Assembly (NCBI RefSeq): GCF_040957575.1
Contig: NZ_CP162601.1
Coordinates: 1,860,001 to 1,924,000 of the forward strand
Origin: Vibrio sp. HB236076
GTDB lineage: Bacteria > Pseudomonadota > Gammaproteobacteria > Enterobacterales > Vibrionaceae
Direction of reading: 5' to 3'
Length of the DNA: 64,000 bases
Shown here: piece after piece, positions 1 to 8,200 of the stretch
Numbering within the stretch: the first letter of the stretch is position 1
Layout of the letters: every line of letters begins with the position of its first letter
The notes under the pieces: model-generated
What the model was told of the DNA's origin: nothing
Databases searched by the model: none
Seen by the model: the letters and a program-made list of their open reading frames with translations, nothing else
Position numbers and translations under genes: made by a program

Positions 1-257
1 TCCCCGGTGAGTTGTTGGACTTTTTGTTGCACGGCTTGCTTTAAACACCCCTCACCGAGGTAATCAGAACGTTTAAATCGCGCCCAGTGCCACCAACGCG
101 TACCAAAAAAAGTGACCGAGGTTTGTAACGACACCAATTCATCCAAATCAATAGCTGGCATAAACAAGGGGTAATTCAGATGATGAGACGTCGGTGTAAA
201 CCGCCTGTGCCTCACCTGACCGACCATCAAACGGCTTCGCAATGAAGGACTCGCCAT
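1..257 (-). CDS. DUF1365 family protein, N-terminal part (cut by window edge)
   Basis: The reverse strand reads from an ATG at 257 through the window edge without a stop. The protein opens with MASPSLRSRLMVGQVRHRRF and continues with a segment containing HHLNYPLFMPAIDLDEL and FFGTRWWHWARFKRSDYLGEG, the typical N-terminal signature of DUF1365 proteins. The ATG overlaps the stop of the FAD gene by one base (TGATG), so the two are probably translationally coupled; a second in-frame ATG ten codons in (MVGQV) is an alternative start. Family function is unknown. DUF1365 genes usually sit with a flavin oxidoreductase and a cyclopropane-fatty-acid-synthase-like methyltransferase, which suggests work on membrane fatty acids; the methyltransferase, if present, would lie off the left edge. 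About 85 codons are visible. Confidence 0.85.
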   Translation of the reverse strand, partial: MASPSLRSRLMVGQVRHRRFTPTSHHLNYPLFMPAIDLDELVSLQTSVTFFGTRWWHWARFKRSDYLGEGCLKQAVQQKVQQLTG

Positions 258-1534
258 CACGCAACGCCTCGAAGAACACGCGGTAGACCAAGCTCAAACG
301 CTTCAACAATGTCTTCCGCACTACGCACACCATCCTCGTGAAATCCGTTATACCAATAAGCGCCGCAAAACCAAATGCCATTGACGCCATTAATAAGATC
401 GCGTTGCTGTTGTGCCGCTATCGCCGCAGGATTAAAAACCGGATGGTGATAAGTAAAGCGTTTAATAATGGCTTGAGGTTGAATATCAGCAGTGGCATTC
501 AAACTCACGCAATAGGTTTTTTGTGTTTTAAGTCCTTGTAAAATATTCATATTATAAGTTAGTTTAGGCAATTGATTTTGCTCTTTATCACTGCCGTCTA
601 GCCAGTAGTTCCAAGCCGCCCACGCCGCTTTACGCCGGGGTAATAAATTGGTATCTGTATGGAGTACAACTTCGTTGGCTTGATACTGCAACGCCGAAAG
701 GACACGAGTTTCTTGTGAACTGGCATCATTAATCATTGCCAAGGCTTGATCGCTATGACAAGCCATAATCACTTGATCATATGATTGCTTTTCACCTTTT
801 GATTCAACCACAAGGTGATCGCCCTGTCGGTAAACGTTTTGCACCGGTGAATTGAGTTTAATACGGTTGGCAAACCCTTTCGTTAACGCGGGAATGTAGC
901 ACCTTGACCCCCCTTTTATCACCGACCACTGAGGACGGTTATTGATGTCCAATAAACCGTGATTAAGGAAAAAGTTAACAAAAAATGGCAGAGGAAATTG
1001 CCTCATATCAGCCAGCGAAGAAGACCAAATCGCCGCCCCCATTGGCAAAATGTAATTTTGACAAAAATAATCAGTAAAACCTTGCTGCTGTAGAAAATCC
1101 CCTAAGGTCACATCATTGATTGATTCTTGTTGCGCCATCGCCTTCGCCAGGCGGTTAAAGCGCACAATTTCGGCTAAAAATCGATAAAATGTTGGCTTGA
1201 ATAAATTGCGTTTTTGGGCAAACAGCGTCGTTAAGGTATGCCCATTGTACTCCAGGCCATTAGCTTGATTTTTGACACTAAAACTCATATCGGTTTTTTG
1301 GCCTTTTACACCCAATTCATCCAGTAGTCGATTGAACCTGGGATACGTACGGTCATTGTAAACAATAAAACCAGTATCAATCGCCAAAGGTTTACCTGAC
1401 TCATCGACATCCACAGTCGCGGTGTGACCTCCGATGTAGTGATTGGCTTCATAAACCGTTACATCGTGATTTTTGTGCAAGTGATAAGCACATGTTAAAC
1501 CAGATATTCCACTTCCAATAATGGCAATTTTCAT
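257..1534 (-). CDS. FAD-dependent amine-oxidase-like oxidoreductase
   Basis: A 425-residue flavoprotein. The N-terminus holds the Rossmann dinucleotide motif GSGISGLTCAYHL followed by an acidic residue ending the second strand (VYEA) and the GGHT segment that contacts FAD. The C-terminus has the second FAD motif, GIWFCGAYWYNGFHEDGVRSA. This arrangement matches the NAD/FAD-binding proteins found next to DUF1365 genes in proteobacteria, where related flavoproteins desaturate methylated fatty acids in furan fatty-acid synthesis; that role is inference here. The SDR stop lies 10 bp upstream and the DUF1365 start overlaps its stop, so it is an internal gene of one operon. Length is normal for the group and no key motif is missing. 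Confidence 0.88.
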   Translation of the reverse strand: MKIAIIGSGISGLTCAYHLHKNHDVTVYEANHYIGGHTATVDVDESGKPLAIDTGFIVYNDRTYPRFNRLLDELGVKGQKTDMSFSVKNQANGLEYNGHTLTTLFAQKRNLFKPTFYRFLAEIVRFNRLAKAMAQQESINDVTLGDFLQQQGFTDYFCQNYILPMGAAIWSSSLADMRQFPLPFFVNFFLNHGLLDINNRPQWSVIKGGSRCYIPALTKGFANRIKLNSPVQNVYRQGDHLVVESKGEKQSYDQVIMACHSDQALAMINDASSQETRVLSALQYQANEVVLHTDTNLLPRRKAAWAAWNYWLDGSDKEQNQLPKLTYNMNILQGLKTQKTYCVSLNATADIQPQAIIKRFTYHHPVFNPAAIAAQQQRDLINGVNGIWFCGAYWYNGFHEDGVRSAEDIVEAFELGLPRVLRGVA

Positions 1535-1544
1535 TCTTTGTCTC

Positions 1545-2270
1545 TCATTTTTTTATCATTTGTCGGCCTAGCCACTGAGCAACACCATGGGGGAGTAAAG
1601 CGAGAAAACGAATTACCCACGTAAGACGCCTTGGAAAATAAATATGGGGTTTCTTACGGCTCAGTTGTTTGATAATAATCTCTGAAGCCCGCTCTCGACT
1701 GATGACACCTGGCATGGCAAAGGTATTTTTTTGCGTTAAAGGCGTATCGACAAACCCCGGATAGACCAAGCTCAGATAAATACCTCGCTGCCGGTAAGGA
1801 ATCGCTAGCGTATTGGCAAAATAATCCACGGCCGCTTTCGATGCTCCGTAGACTTCTGCTCTTGGTAAGGGAATGTGTGAGGCGATTGAGCCGACCACCA
1901 CCACTTGATGACCGGGTTGAAAGTAACCTTGACAAGCAAACAAACAATGAACAAGACCGTAAAAGTTACAATCCATTACTCGCTTTACGACGGCAAGATC
2001 AATGACACCATCTTCTAGGTAAAGACAATCTCCAGCATTGAAAATCCAGCCATCAATACCCTCTGGTAATTGGGCTAATGCGTTGACACACGCGTGTGGA
2101 TCTGTGATATCAAAACAGAGGGTTTCAATGCCGTTACACTCGGTTTCTAACTCAGTTAATTTTTCTTGATTACGGCCACAAGCAATAACATCCATACCTT
2201 GCTGAGCATAATCAAGAACGAGTTGTCGTCCTATCCCTGATGTGGCACCGGTAATCAATATCTTTTTCAT
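1545..2270 (-). CDS. Short-chain dehydrogenase/reductase (SDR)
   Basis: A 241-residue classical SDR. The cofactor motif TGATSGIGRQ is at residues 7-16, NAG is in GWIFNAGD, and the catalytic Ser and YxxxK are in VVGSIASHIP and VYGASKAAVDYF. The C-terminal stretch WVIRFLALLPHGVAQWLGRQM is hydrophobic and could attach the protein to the membrane. The start overlaps the stop of the upstream NTF2-like gene by four bases (ATGA). It belongs to the light/oxidative-stress-type cluster NTF2-SDR-FAD-DUF1365; the substrate is unknown and a lipid or lipid-derived carbonyl is a guess from its neighbours. Confidence 0.88.
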   Translation of the reverse strand: MKKILITGATSGIGRQLVLDYAQQGMDVIACGRNQEKLTELETECNGIETLCFDITDPHACVNALAQLPEGIDGWIFNAGDCLYLEDGVIDLAVVKRVMDCNFYGLVHCLFACQGYFQPGHQVVVVGSIASHIPLPRAEVYGASKAAVDYFANTLAIPYRQRGIYLSLVYPGFVDTPLTQKNTFAMPGVISRERASEIIIKQLSRKKPHIYFPRRLTWVIRFLALLPHGVAQWLGRQMIKK

Positions 2271-2686
2271 TGTGCCAGTCCTTGCTTGACCTTTCGCACC
2301 ACATGACCTAACAAAGGAATGTGTTCATAAATCATTTCGCCAAGGTCATAGGCGTCTTGCTGTACGATGACTTTGTGATCAGAAAATTGTAGCCATGACA
2401 TGCCTTCGACCGTAATTTCCTGACCACGACGTAATTTTGGGTGTTGCAAACGCATTGTCCAAACCAAAAAGCCTTGATTTTCCGTTTGTTGAGCATGATG
2501 GATGTCAAAACTGCAGCTGATGACATTCTGGTAGAGACTTTCAAAATAGAGTTCTAGCGCTTCCCAGCCTTCTATTTTGTGTACAGGATCTTTAAAAACC
2601 ACATTCGAGTGATAAATATGACCAAGAAGCGCAATATTGGATTTCGTTAATTCTTGATATGCCTGTACAACGCGTTGTATGTCCAT
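2267..2686 (-). CDS. NTF2-like / SnoaL-like fold protein
   Basis: A 139-residue protein with the alpha+beta-barrel signature of the nuclear transport factor 2 superfamily: an N-terminal helix, then VVFKDPVHKIEGWEAL, a central strand pair around FLVWTMRLQHPKLRRGQEITVEG and a last strand with DHKVIVQQDAYDLGE. It is the first gene of the minus-strand operon. The start at 2686 follows a Shine-Dalgarno-like AGGA about eight bases upstream, and a good sigma-70 promoter lies 37-65 bp upstream. Members of this superfamily are isomerases, hydratases or small-ligand binders, so the family does not fix the reaction. The same kind of gene heads comparable clusters in other vibrios, to my knowledge. Confidence 0.85.
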   Translation of the reverse strand: MDIQRVVQAYQELTKSNIALLGHIYHSNVVFKDPVHKIEGWEALELYFESLYQNVISCSFDIHHAQQTENQGFLVWTMRLQHPKLRRGQEITVEGMSWLQFSDHKVIVQQDAYDLGEMIYEHIPLLGHVVRKVKQGLAQ

Positions 2687-2722
2687 TCAAAATCCTATAC
2701 AAAAATAAATTGCGTATCAAAA

Positions 2723-2751
2723 TTTATAGTACAAAAAATATGTTTGTACAA
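2723..2751 (-). promoter_or_regulatory. Promoter with palindromic operator, possibly MerR-family LitR/CarH-like
   Basis: On the minus strand TTGTAC (2746-2751) and TATAAA (2723-2728) are separated by exactly 17 bp, a strong sigma-70 arrangement about 37 bp from the NTF2-like start. A perfect inverted repeat GTACAAA-N7-TTTGTAC (2729-2749) fills the spacer and overlaps the -35, so a bound protein would block RNA polymerase. TGTACA-type half-sites are typical of the B12-dependent light regulators LitR/CarH/PplR, whose regulons include this kind of gene cluster. The regulator is not in the window, so its identity is inference. Confidence 0.6.
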
Positions 2752-2807
2752 TATTAATTTGATAAATATGTGGCTTTTATTACGAAGCTAAGATCGGATG
2801 GATCAAA

Positions 2808-2832
2808 AAAAGCTCAGAAATTCTGAGCTTTT
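2808..2832 (-). terminator. Rho-independent terminator of htpX
   Basis: Perfect 12-bp inverted repeat (AAAAGCTCAGAA / TTCTGAGCTTTT) around a single A, giving a U-rich tail on the minus strand. It starts 22 bp past the htpX stop and separates htpX from the NTF2-like operon. The AT-rich flanks could also let it work on the other strand. Confidence 0.9.
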
Positions 2833-2854
2833 AGAGGTAGAACTAAAGAAGGTA

Positions 2855-3718
2855 TTACAATTGACGCAAGGCTTGAATACGTTTGTCAAGCGGAGGGTGA
2901 CTCATTAAAAGTTCTGTCACTGTCGATTTACCATTAATACCAAAAGCCATCATGGTACCATCTAGGCGGGATTCTTGACTCAATTTCAGTTTTTCTAACG
3001 CCGCGATCATTTTGTGCTTACCGACTAACTGTGCAGAACCCGCATCGGCAAAATATTCGCGCCGACGGCTGTACCACATCGTAATGAAGCTGGCCAAAAA
3101 GCCAAACACCAACTCGAGGACCATAGAAACACCAAAGTACACCATCCAGTTGCTGCCTTCACCTTCTTCGTTATCATTATTCGCGACAATATTGGCAATA
3201 AATCGCGATAAGAAAATGACAAAGGTATTAACGACCCCTTGCATCAAAGTCATGGTCACCATATCACCGTTGGCAATGTGACTGACTTCATGGGCCAAAA
3301 CGGCTTCTGCTTCATCGCGGCTCATGTTGTGCAGCAAACCCGTAGACACGGCAACCAAAGCATCATCGCGCTTAGCGCCGGTGGCAAAGGCATTAATGTC
3401 AGGGGCATCATAAATGGCAACGTCGGGCATACCAATACCCGCCTTTTGGGCTTGTTGGGAGACCGTTTGTACAAGCCAGTGTTCTGTTTCATTGCGCGGG
3501 CTTTCAATCACGACAGCGCCAACTGACCGTATCGCCATTCCCTTTGACATCATAAGAGAAATAAAAGAGCCGCCAAAACCAAACAGCGCGGCCATGACTA
3601 ATAACCCTGATAAACTGCCAGGTTGAAGGCCTGTAAATGCGTAGACTAAGTTAAGAACAACACTTAACACCAGAACTACGGCTAAGTTTGTGGCGAGAAA
3701 TAACACGACACGTTTCAT
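2855..3718 (-). CDS. htpX: Membrane zinc metalloprotease HtpX
   Basis: A 287-residue M48 protease of the inner membrane that degrades misfolded membrane proteins alongside FtsH. The zinc motif HEVSH is at residues 143-147, with the third ligand region [12 protein letters not shown] further on. Two N-terminal hydrophobic segments (about residues 4-28 and 36-56) and two more around 160-200 match the E. coli topology, and length is as expected. It is a single-gene unit with a strong terminator downstream; the start has GAGGA just upstream. No clear heat-shock sigma-32 promoter was found in the 5' region, so regulation through Cpx or another route is open. Confidence 0.97.
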   Translation of the reverse strand: MKRVVLFLATNLAVVLVLSVVLNLVYAFTGLQPGSLSGLLVMAALFGFGGSFISLMMSKGMAIRSVGAVVIESPRNETEHWLVQTVSQQAQKAGIGMPDVAIYDAPDINAFATGAKRDDALVAVSTGLLHNMSRDEAEAVLAHEVSHIANGDMVTMTLMQGVVNTFVIFLSRFIANIVANNDNEEGEGSNWMVYFGVSMVLELVFGFLASFITMWYSRRREYFADAGSAQLVGKHKMIAALEKLKLSQESRLDGTMMAFGINGKSTVTELLMSHPPLDKRIQALRQL

Positions 3719-4141
3719 TGCTTTTCCTCATAGAAAATCATGTTTAAACAAGCACTCACTATGTTGTGAAGCTTCCTGACTACATAGATATGATCAAACA
3801 GATAAAAAAACAAGTCTAAGCAATAATTTGCAACACATATTTACCTATTTCTGTTCCTTGACTCCCCGTATATGCCCCGCGACTCAAGCGATGACCATCG
3901 CAATCAATGATGGCGTCAATGGCTATGTCTTCACAACGTGGTTAACCCCAAAGGACTGCTATCCGCCCAAGTCTTACGGTAATCAATCAAACCGTCACTG
4001 TAATATGAAACTTTTCACTTACTTTTCGTGTTGATGAGTAGAAGGTCACAAAATAGATAAGATTCGACTTTGGTGGTATAGATTGTAATAAAAAAGATGA
4101 TAGTTTGTTAACCAATACCTTCTAGGAATGAGGATAAAAAA
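3719..4141. other. Intergenic region between divergent htpX and a small gene
   Basis: 423 bp carrying the htpX 5' region on the minus strand and the leader of the 51-codon gene on the plus strand. A weak plus-strand promoter can be proposed (TTCGAC-N17-TAATAA near 4067-4095). An apparent 68-codon plus-strand frame near 3828-4034 has no ribosome binding site and no recognisable family, so I do not call it. Nothing else stands out. Confidence 0.5.
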
Positions 4142-4297
4142 ATGTCAGAAGCTAAAGATTATCAAATGGCCATTGATTTGTTGTGTTGTCATTTAGGCTT
4201 ATCAGAAGAAGAAGCCAAGCATCAACTCGGTCTCAACCCTGAAACGCTCAATGGCCTCTCTCCTGAGTTGAGTGAACATTTGGCCGATGATATTTAA
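4142..4297 (+). CDS. Small protein of 51 residues, unknown function
   Basis: A 52-codon frame starting at ATG 4142, preceded by a GAGGA-like ribosome binding site about ten bases upstream. The product is acidic and soluble: it begins MSEAKDYQMAIDLLCCHLGL, contains a LSEEEAKHQLGLNPETL segment and ends in SEHLADDI. The pattern looks like two short amphipathic helices with a helix-capping Asn-Pro, similar in feel to small DNA- or protein-binding adaptors, but I do not recognise a family. There is no signal peptide or membrane segment. Codon use matches neighbouring real genes, which supports it being coding. A long hairpin follows 25 bp after the stop. Confidence 0.65.
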   Translation: MSEAKDYQMAIDLLCCHLGLSEEEAKHQLGLNPETLNGLSPELSEHLADDI

Positions 4298-4322
4298 CTG
4301 GCCAGGTATATCAAGTTCTCCT

Positions 4323-4363
4323 GATGATCTGCCACTTGCACGCCGAATAAGCGGCAGATCATC
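4323..4363. other. Long hairpin between converging genes
   Basis: Perfect 11-bp inverted repeat GATGATCTGCC / GGCAGATCATC with a 19-base loop, between the stop of the 51-codon gene and the stop of bioD. Neither strand has the U-run expected of an intrinsic terminator, so it may act as an mRNA 3'-end stabiliser or a Rho-assisted stop. Confidence 0.55.
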
Positions 4364-4394
4364 TTAACACCGATAAGCTCCTTGCTCTTGGCAT

Positions 4395-5090
4395 TTATTT
4401 CATGTAACGGCCAACTAAAGGCGCCAAATTATCAATGTAAGGCGACAAGTCTGCTCTTTTTTCCCTGCTCAAATAAGGTATCTCACCCAGTTTAGGGGCT
4501 TTCATTGTCCGCTCAAGATACTGAAGGTTTTCTTGGTAATACTCTGAACCAGGGTTAATTCGGTTCGCAATCCAACCGGCAAGGGTTAACCCCTGTGCCA
4601 AAATCGCTTGCTGTGTCAGTAATGCGTGATTCAAACAGCCAAGCTGAACACCAACTACTAACACCACCGGCAATTTGACCTCTGCCACCCAGTCTGAGAA
4701 ACAATATGAATCGTTGAGCGGGACATGCCACCCACCCGCGCCCTCGACCAATACCCAATCGGCTTTTTCAGATAACGTCTGTAACCCCTGTGTTAACCGC
4801 TGAAGTTCGATAACCTCTTGCGCTCTATGAGCTGAAATATGCGGTGATGCGGGTATCTCAAGCGCGTAAGGGTTTACCTCATGGTAGGGTAAGCGGCACG
4901 TCGAGTGGCGCTGTAAAGACAGTGCATCATCATTGAGGTAGCCTTGCTCACTCTTGTCACATCCCGCCGCCACAGGTTTGTAACCACATGTTGTCCACCC
5001 TTGGGCGGCTAAAGCTTGCAACAAGGCTTGAGAAGCCACCGTTTTGCCAACTTCAGTATTGGTACCAGTGACAAAAAAAGCATTATTCAT
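4395..5090 (-). CDS. bioD: Dethiobiotin synthetase BioD
   Basis: ATP-dependent ring closure of 7,8-diaminopelargonate with CO2 to dethiobiotin, the penultimate biotin step. The P-loop FVTGTNTEVGKT is near the N-terminus; the central VLVEGAGGWHVPL segment is the conserved Mg/ATP region. The frame is open upstream to 5126, but the start MNNAFFVTGT at 5090 is preferred: it puts the P-loop at the usual distance and has GGGAG eight bases upstream. This start overlaps the end of bioC by eight bases, so translation is probably coupled. It is the last gene of bioBFCD, about 231 residues. Confidence 0.95.
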   Translation of the reverse strand: MNNAFFVTGTNTEVGKTVASQALLQALAAQGWTTCGYKPVAAGCDKSEQGYLNDDALSLQRHSTCRLPYHEVNPYALEIPASPHISAHRAQEVIELQRLTQGLQTLSEKADWVLVEGAGGWHVPLNDSYCFSDWVAEVKLPVVLVVGVQLGCLNHALLTQQAILAQGLTLAGWIANRINPGSEYYQENLQYLERTMKAPKLGEIPYLSREKRADLSPYIDNLAPLVGRYMK

Positions 5091-5931
5091 TGTAAAAACT
5101 CCCAATCCCCACTTGATAAGTGACATTCAACCCCGAGTTTGACGAACAAAGCTGCGCAAATGCACGTTCGAGCCCTGACAAGGTCTTACGGTTTAAATTT
5201 TGATGTTGACGCTGTTCAACGTACGTTGCACCAATGCCTTTTAAATCGCGCAGTAAATCAACAACACGCTCGTAATCTAATTGCACATTCTCTAACCTTA
5301 AACGGGATTGTCCTGTCGCAACTTGCGCCATCGCAATATTGACTTGATTAAAGCTCAAAAAGCGATTGATATTGGGAGCTAAACCGGCACGGCAATACGC
5401 TTGGCGTAACTCAGAAAGGGATCCTGCCAGCAAGGTCGAAAAATGCGCTTGCCCATTTGGCTTGAGGATTCGCTGAATTTCAGCCAGCGAAGTCGAAAGC
5501 GGCTGACACCATTGCAACGCCAAGTTTGAGACGACAAAGTCAGCACTTTGGTTGACTAAAGGTAAAAAGGCCGCATCGGCGACCAAGTAGTCCACTTGCC
5601 TTTCACCACACCTAAGTTTTGCCTGTTGATGCATTGATATCGACAAATCGACACACGTTACTCGAGCGCCTCTCGCCATACATTGCTTGGCCATATAACC
5701 GGTGCCGGAGCCAATATCAACAACGTGTTTTCCAACTAAGCTCTGTGGAAGTAACGTCATGACTGTCGCCCCAACTTGACGCTGAAAGTGAGCATGGCGG
5801 TCGTAATGAGCAGCGGCGCGACTGAAGCAATGAGCAATTGATTGTTGCCGCTTATCAGTGCGCCCTTCTGTGTTCATTGTTTTTGAAGGTTTCATTCTCA
5901 TCTCTGTACTTAATGATGCAGTTTTAGGCAT
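5083..5931 (-). CDS. bioC: Malonyl-ACP O-methyltransferase BioC
   Basis: SAM-dependent methyltransferase that caps malonyl-ACP so the fatty-acid enzymes can build the pimeloyl chain. Motif I is VVDIGSGTGYMAKQ, and ADFVVSNLALQWCQ follows as motif II/post-motif. The frame gives 282 residues, about 30 longer than E. coli BioC, because of an N-terminal stretch before RQQSIAHCFSRAAAHYD where family similarity begins. In-frame ATGs at codons 1, 11, 13 and 19 make the start uncertain; the first (5931) overlaps bioF by 22 bases. No bioH or bioG carboxylesterase gene is visible in the window. Confidence 0.94.
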   Translation of the reverse strand: MPKTASLSTEMRMKPSKTMNTEGRTDKRQQSIAHCFSRAAAHYDRHAHFQRQVGATVMTLLPQSLVGKHVVDIGSGTGYMAKQCMARGARVTCVDLSISMHQQAKLRCGERQVDYLVADAAFLPLVNQSADFVVSNLALQWCQPLSTSLAEIQRILKPNGQAHFSTLLAGSLSELRQAYCRAGLAPNINRFLSFNQVNIAMAQVATGQSRLRLENVQLDYERVVDLLRDLKGIGATYVEQRQHQNLNRKTLSGLERAFAQLCSSNSGLNVTYQVGIGSFYNE

Positions 5932-7061
5932 GACACCAACGCCATTACCTGCTCACGAGTGTGATTGGCGGTAAGGGTAATGCGCAAGCGACCACCATTA
6001 GGGGGAACGGTTGGCGGACGGATGGCACTGACCCATAAACCGTGTTGTTGCAACCGGCTGACAATGGCTTGTAATCGGTTGAGGTCTGGAATTAAAAAGG
6101 GTTTGATCGCCGATTCAGTATGCACATACCCCGCCTCATTGTTTAGGTGTTGATCATAAAGATGGCACAAGGCACGCAACTTATCTCGCCGCCAATCTTG
6201 GCTTTTGATCAACGCAAGCGCATGGGTAAGCGTATAAGCCTGAGCAGGTGGTAGTGCCGTTGAGTACACATGGTGTTTGGCAAATTGCACAAGGTAATCA
6301 CCGTAAGTACGGTCGCAAAGAATGGCCGCCCCTGATAAACCAAACGCTTTGCCAAAGGTGACCACCAAAAAGTCGGCTCGCACCCCCATGTCATGGCTAC
6401 TGCCTTTGCCCTGCTCACCGACAACACCAATACCGTGTGCATCGTCAATCACAGTGACAACCTCATCATAGGCCTGTCGTTGCCGTTCAATGTCAACCAG
6501 CGGGGCGCGATCGCCATCCATACTAAACACGCCTTCAGTGATTAATAAAGTCGGTGCTGGCGCGGTTTTATCCAGTAATAGAGCGAGGTGCTTAGTATCA
6601 TTATGACGAAAACGCAGTGTCTTGGCTGGCGTGGCTAAAGAGGCTTCTATCAAAGAAGCGTGATTGAGTTTATCTTGCAGACATACATCACCGCGCCGCA
6701 ACAACGTCATTAATAACGCCTGATTCGCACTAAAGCCTGAATTGAACAACACCGCTGAGTCATAGCCAAGCCAATCACACAATTGCTCACTTAACTCTTG
6801 ATGCGCAGGGCTATAACCGGTGACGATTGGCGAGGCGGCACTACCACAACCGTACAAAGTCAAGCCTTGTTGCCAAGCTCTGACTAGGGCCGCTTCATTG
6901 GCCAGCCCCAAGTAATCATTACTCGAAAAATTGATGTAGCGCTGACCGCCCTGCTCTAAAATGACTTGATTGCCCGCGAGTTTTGCGACTAATTGTCGTG
7001 TCAATCCTTGTTCTGAACGCTTAGCCAATTGTTCAATGATTCGAGTTTTAAAGTGTGGCAT
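5910..7061 (-). CDS. bioF: 8-amino-7-oxononanoate synthase BioF
   Basis: PLP enzyme condensing pimeloyl-ACP (or -CoA) with alanine. The Schiff-base lysine lies in [12 protein letters not shown], about residue 238 from the chosen start, and [15 protein letters not shown] is the characteristic pre-PLP segment. The frame extends to 7109, but ATG 7061 ([15 protein letters not shown]) is the start expected from the family; it overlaps the 3' end of bioB by 14 bases. Length is then 383 residues, as in E. coli. It is the second gene of bioBFCD. Confidence 0.96.
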   Translation of the reverse strand: MPHFKTRIIEQLAKRSEQGLTRQLVAKLAGNQVILEQGGQRYINFSSNDYLGLANEAALVRAWQQGLTLYGCGSAASPIVTGYSPAHQELSEQLCDWLGYDSAVLFNSGFSANQALLMTLLRRGDVCLQDKLNHASLIEASLATPAKTLRFRHNDTKHLALLLDKTAPAPTLLITEGVFSMDGDRAPLVDIERQRQAYDEVVTVIDDAHGIGVVGEQGKGSSHDMGVRADFLVVTFGKAFGLSGAAILCDRTYGDYLVQFAKHHVYSTALPPAQAYTLTHALALIKSQDWRRDKLRALCHLYDQHLNNEAGYVHTESAIKPFLIPDLNRLQAIVSRLQQHGLWVSAIRPPTVPPNGGRLRITLTANHTREQVMALVSCLKLHH

Positions 7062-8100
7062 CGTAAAATAAATCGTCAGGGCTAGGCTCAGGTTGTGACT
7101 GTTGAGCAATTTTTGTCAATAGGAGCTCAGTTTGTATTTGGTCGGGCTTATCACTCACGTGTTGTCGATTGATCCCTAAACGATTAAACAATTGTAAGTC
7201 TTTATCTTCACTAGGGTTCGGAGTGGTCAGTAACTTACAACCATAGAAGATTGAATTCGCCCCTGCTAGGAAACACAACGCCTGCATTTCTTCACTCATG
7301 GTTTCTCGGCCAGCGGAGAGGCGAACAGCCGATTGTGGCATCATGATCCTCGCCATGGCAATGAGACGAATAAAGTCAAAACTGTCGACATCTTCAGCAT
7401 CTTCAAGTGGTGTTCCTTTGACTTTAACCAACATATTAATGGGTACACTTTCTGGCTGTGGCGATAAGTTGGCCAACTCGAGTAACAAGCCTTGACGGTC
7501 TCGAGTACTTTCTCCCATGCCGATAATACCGCCAGAGCAGATTTTCATCCCCGCTTCACGAACGTGGCCCAAAGTGTCTAAACGGTCTTGATAGCTGCGA
7601 GTGGTAATAATGTTGCCGTAGTACTCAGCCGAAGTATCTAAGTTATGATTGTAATAATCTAAACCGGCTTGAGACAATTGCTGCGCTTGATCAGTACTCA
7701 ACATCCCAAGTGTCATGCAAGTCTCCATGCCCATGTCTTTCACACCTTGGATCATTTTTACCAAATATGGCATATCGCGCTGCTTGGGGTTTTTCCAGGC
7801 CGCTCCCATGCAAAAACGCGTTGAACCCGCCTGTTTTGCTTTTTTGGCCGACGCCAGAACCGCCTCTACCTCCATCAACTTTTCTTTTTCGATCCCGGTA
7901 TGGTAACGAGCACTTTGCGGGCAATACTTGCAGTCTTCAGGGCAAGCCCCGGTCTTAATCGATAGCAAAGTGCTAACTTGAACTTGGTTGGCTAGGTGGT
8001 GTTGTCGATGAACTTGCTGCGCTTCAAACAACAAATCCATAAAAGGCATCGTCATCATGGCGTCGACCTGTTGATAGGTCCATTTTGGGTTATTTTTCAC
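7048..8100 (-). CDS. bioB: Biotin synthase BioB
   Basis: Radical-SAM enzyme inserting sulfur into dethiobiotin. The 4Fe-4S ligands C53, C57 and C60 are in the CPEDCKYC motif, at the same positions as in E. coli. The 2Fe-2S region includes CMGAAW, CMTLGML and SAGRETMS. 350 residues is normal. It is the first gene of the minus-strand biotin operon, divergent from bioA across a 100-bp shared control region with a BirA-type operator. The initiator ATG at 8100 has a poor Shine-Dalgarno. Confidence 0.98.
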   Translation of the reverse strand: MKNNPKWTYQQVDAMMTMPFMDLLFEAQQVHRQHHLANQVQVSTLLSIKTGACPEDCKYCPQSARYHTGIEKEKLMEVEAVLASAKKAKQAGSTRFCMGAAWKNPKQRDMPYLVKMIQGVKDMGMETCMTLGMLSTDQAQQLSQAGLDYYNHNLDTSAEYYGNIITTRSYQDRLDTLGHVREAGMKICSGGIIGMGESTRDRQGLLLELANLSPQPESVPINMLVKVKGTPLEDAEDVDSFDFIRLIAMARIMMPQSAVRLSAGRETMSEEMQALCFLAGANSIFYGCKLLTTPNPSEDKDLQLFNRLGINRQHVSDKPDQIQTELLLTKIAQQSQPEPSPDDLFYDATL

Positions 8101-8156
8101 ACTGCCCTCTGTATCTTTGTTATTTCTACTTGGTCAGTCTACCTTTGTTCGCTACA

Positions 8157-8189
8157 CTGTCAACACAATTTATAATTAATGGTTTACAA
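8157..8189. promoter_or_regulatory. BirA (biotin repressor) operator with divergent bioA/bioB promoters
   Basis: A perfect half-site GGTTTACAA (8181-8189) is paired, across 15 bp, with a degenerate left half CTGTCAACA (8157-8165), matching the TTGTAAACC-N14..16-GGTTTACAA layout of gammaproteobacterial BirA sites. A consensus -10 TATAAT for bioA sits between the halves (8171-8176), and a TTGACA -35 for bioB on the minus strand overlaps the left half (8158-8163). One bound dimer could therefore shut both directions when biotin is plentiful. Confidence 0.82.
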
Positions 8190-8200
8190 CAAGACATATC

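Noticed and set aside
3828..4034. 68-codon plus-strand frame in the htpX upstream region
   Set aside because: No Shine-Dalgarno, no family resemblance, unusual residue mix.
4323..4363. Hairpin after the 51-codon gene as an intrinsic terminator
   Set aside because: The stem is good but both strands lack a U-tract, so it is listed as a hairpin only.
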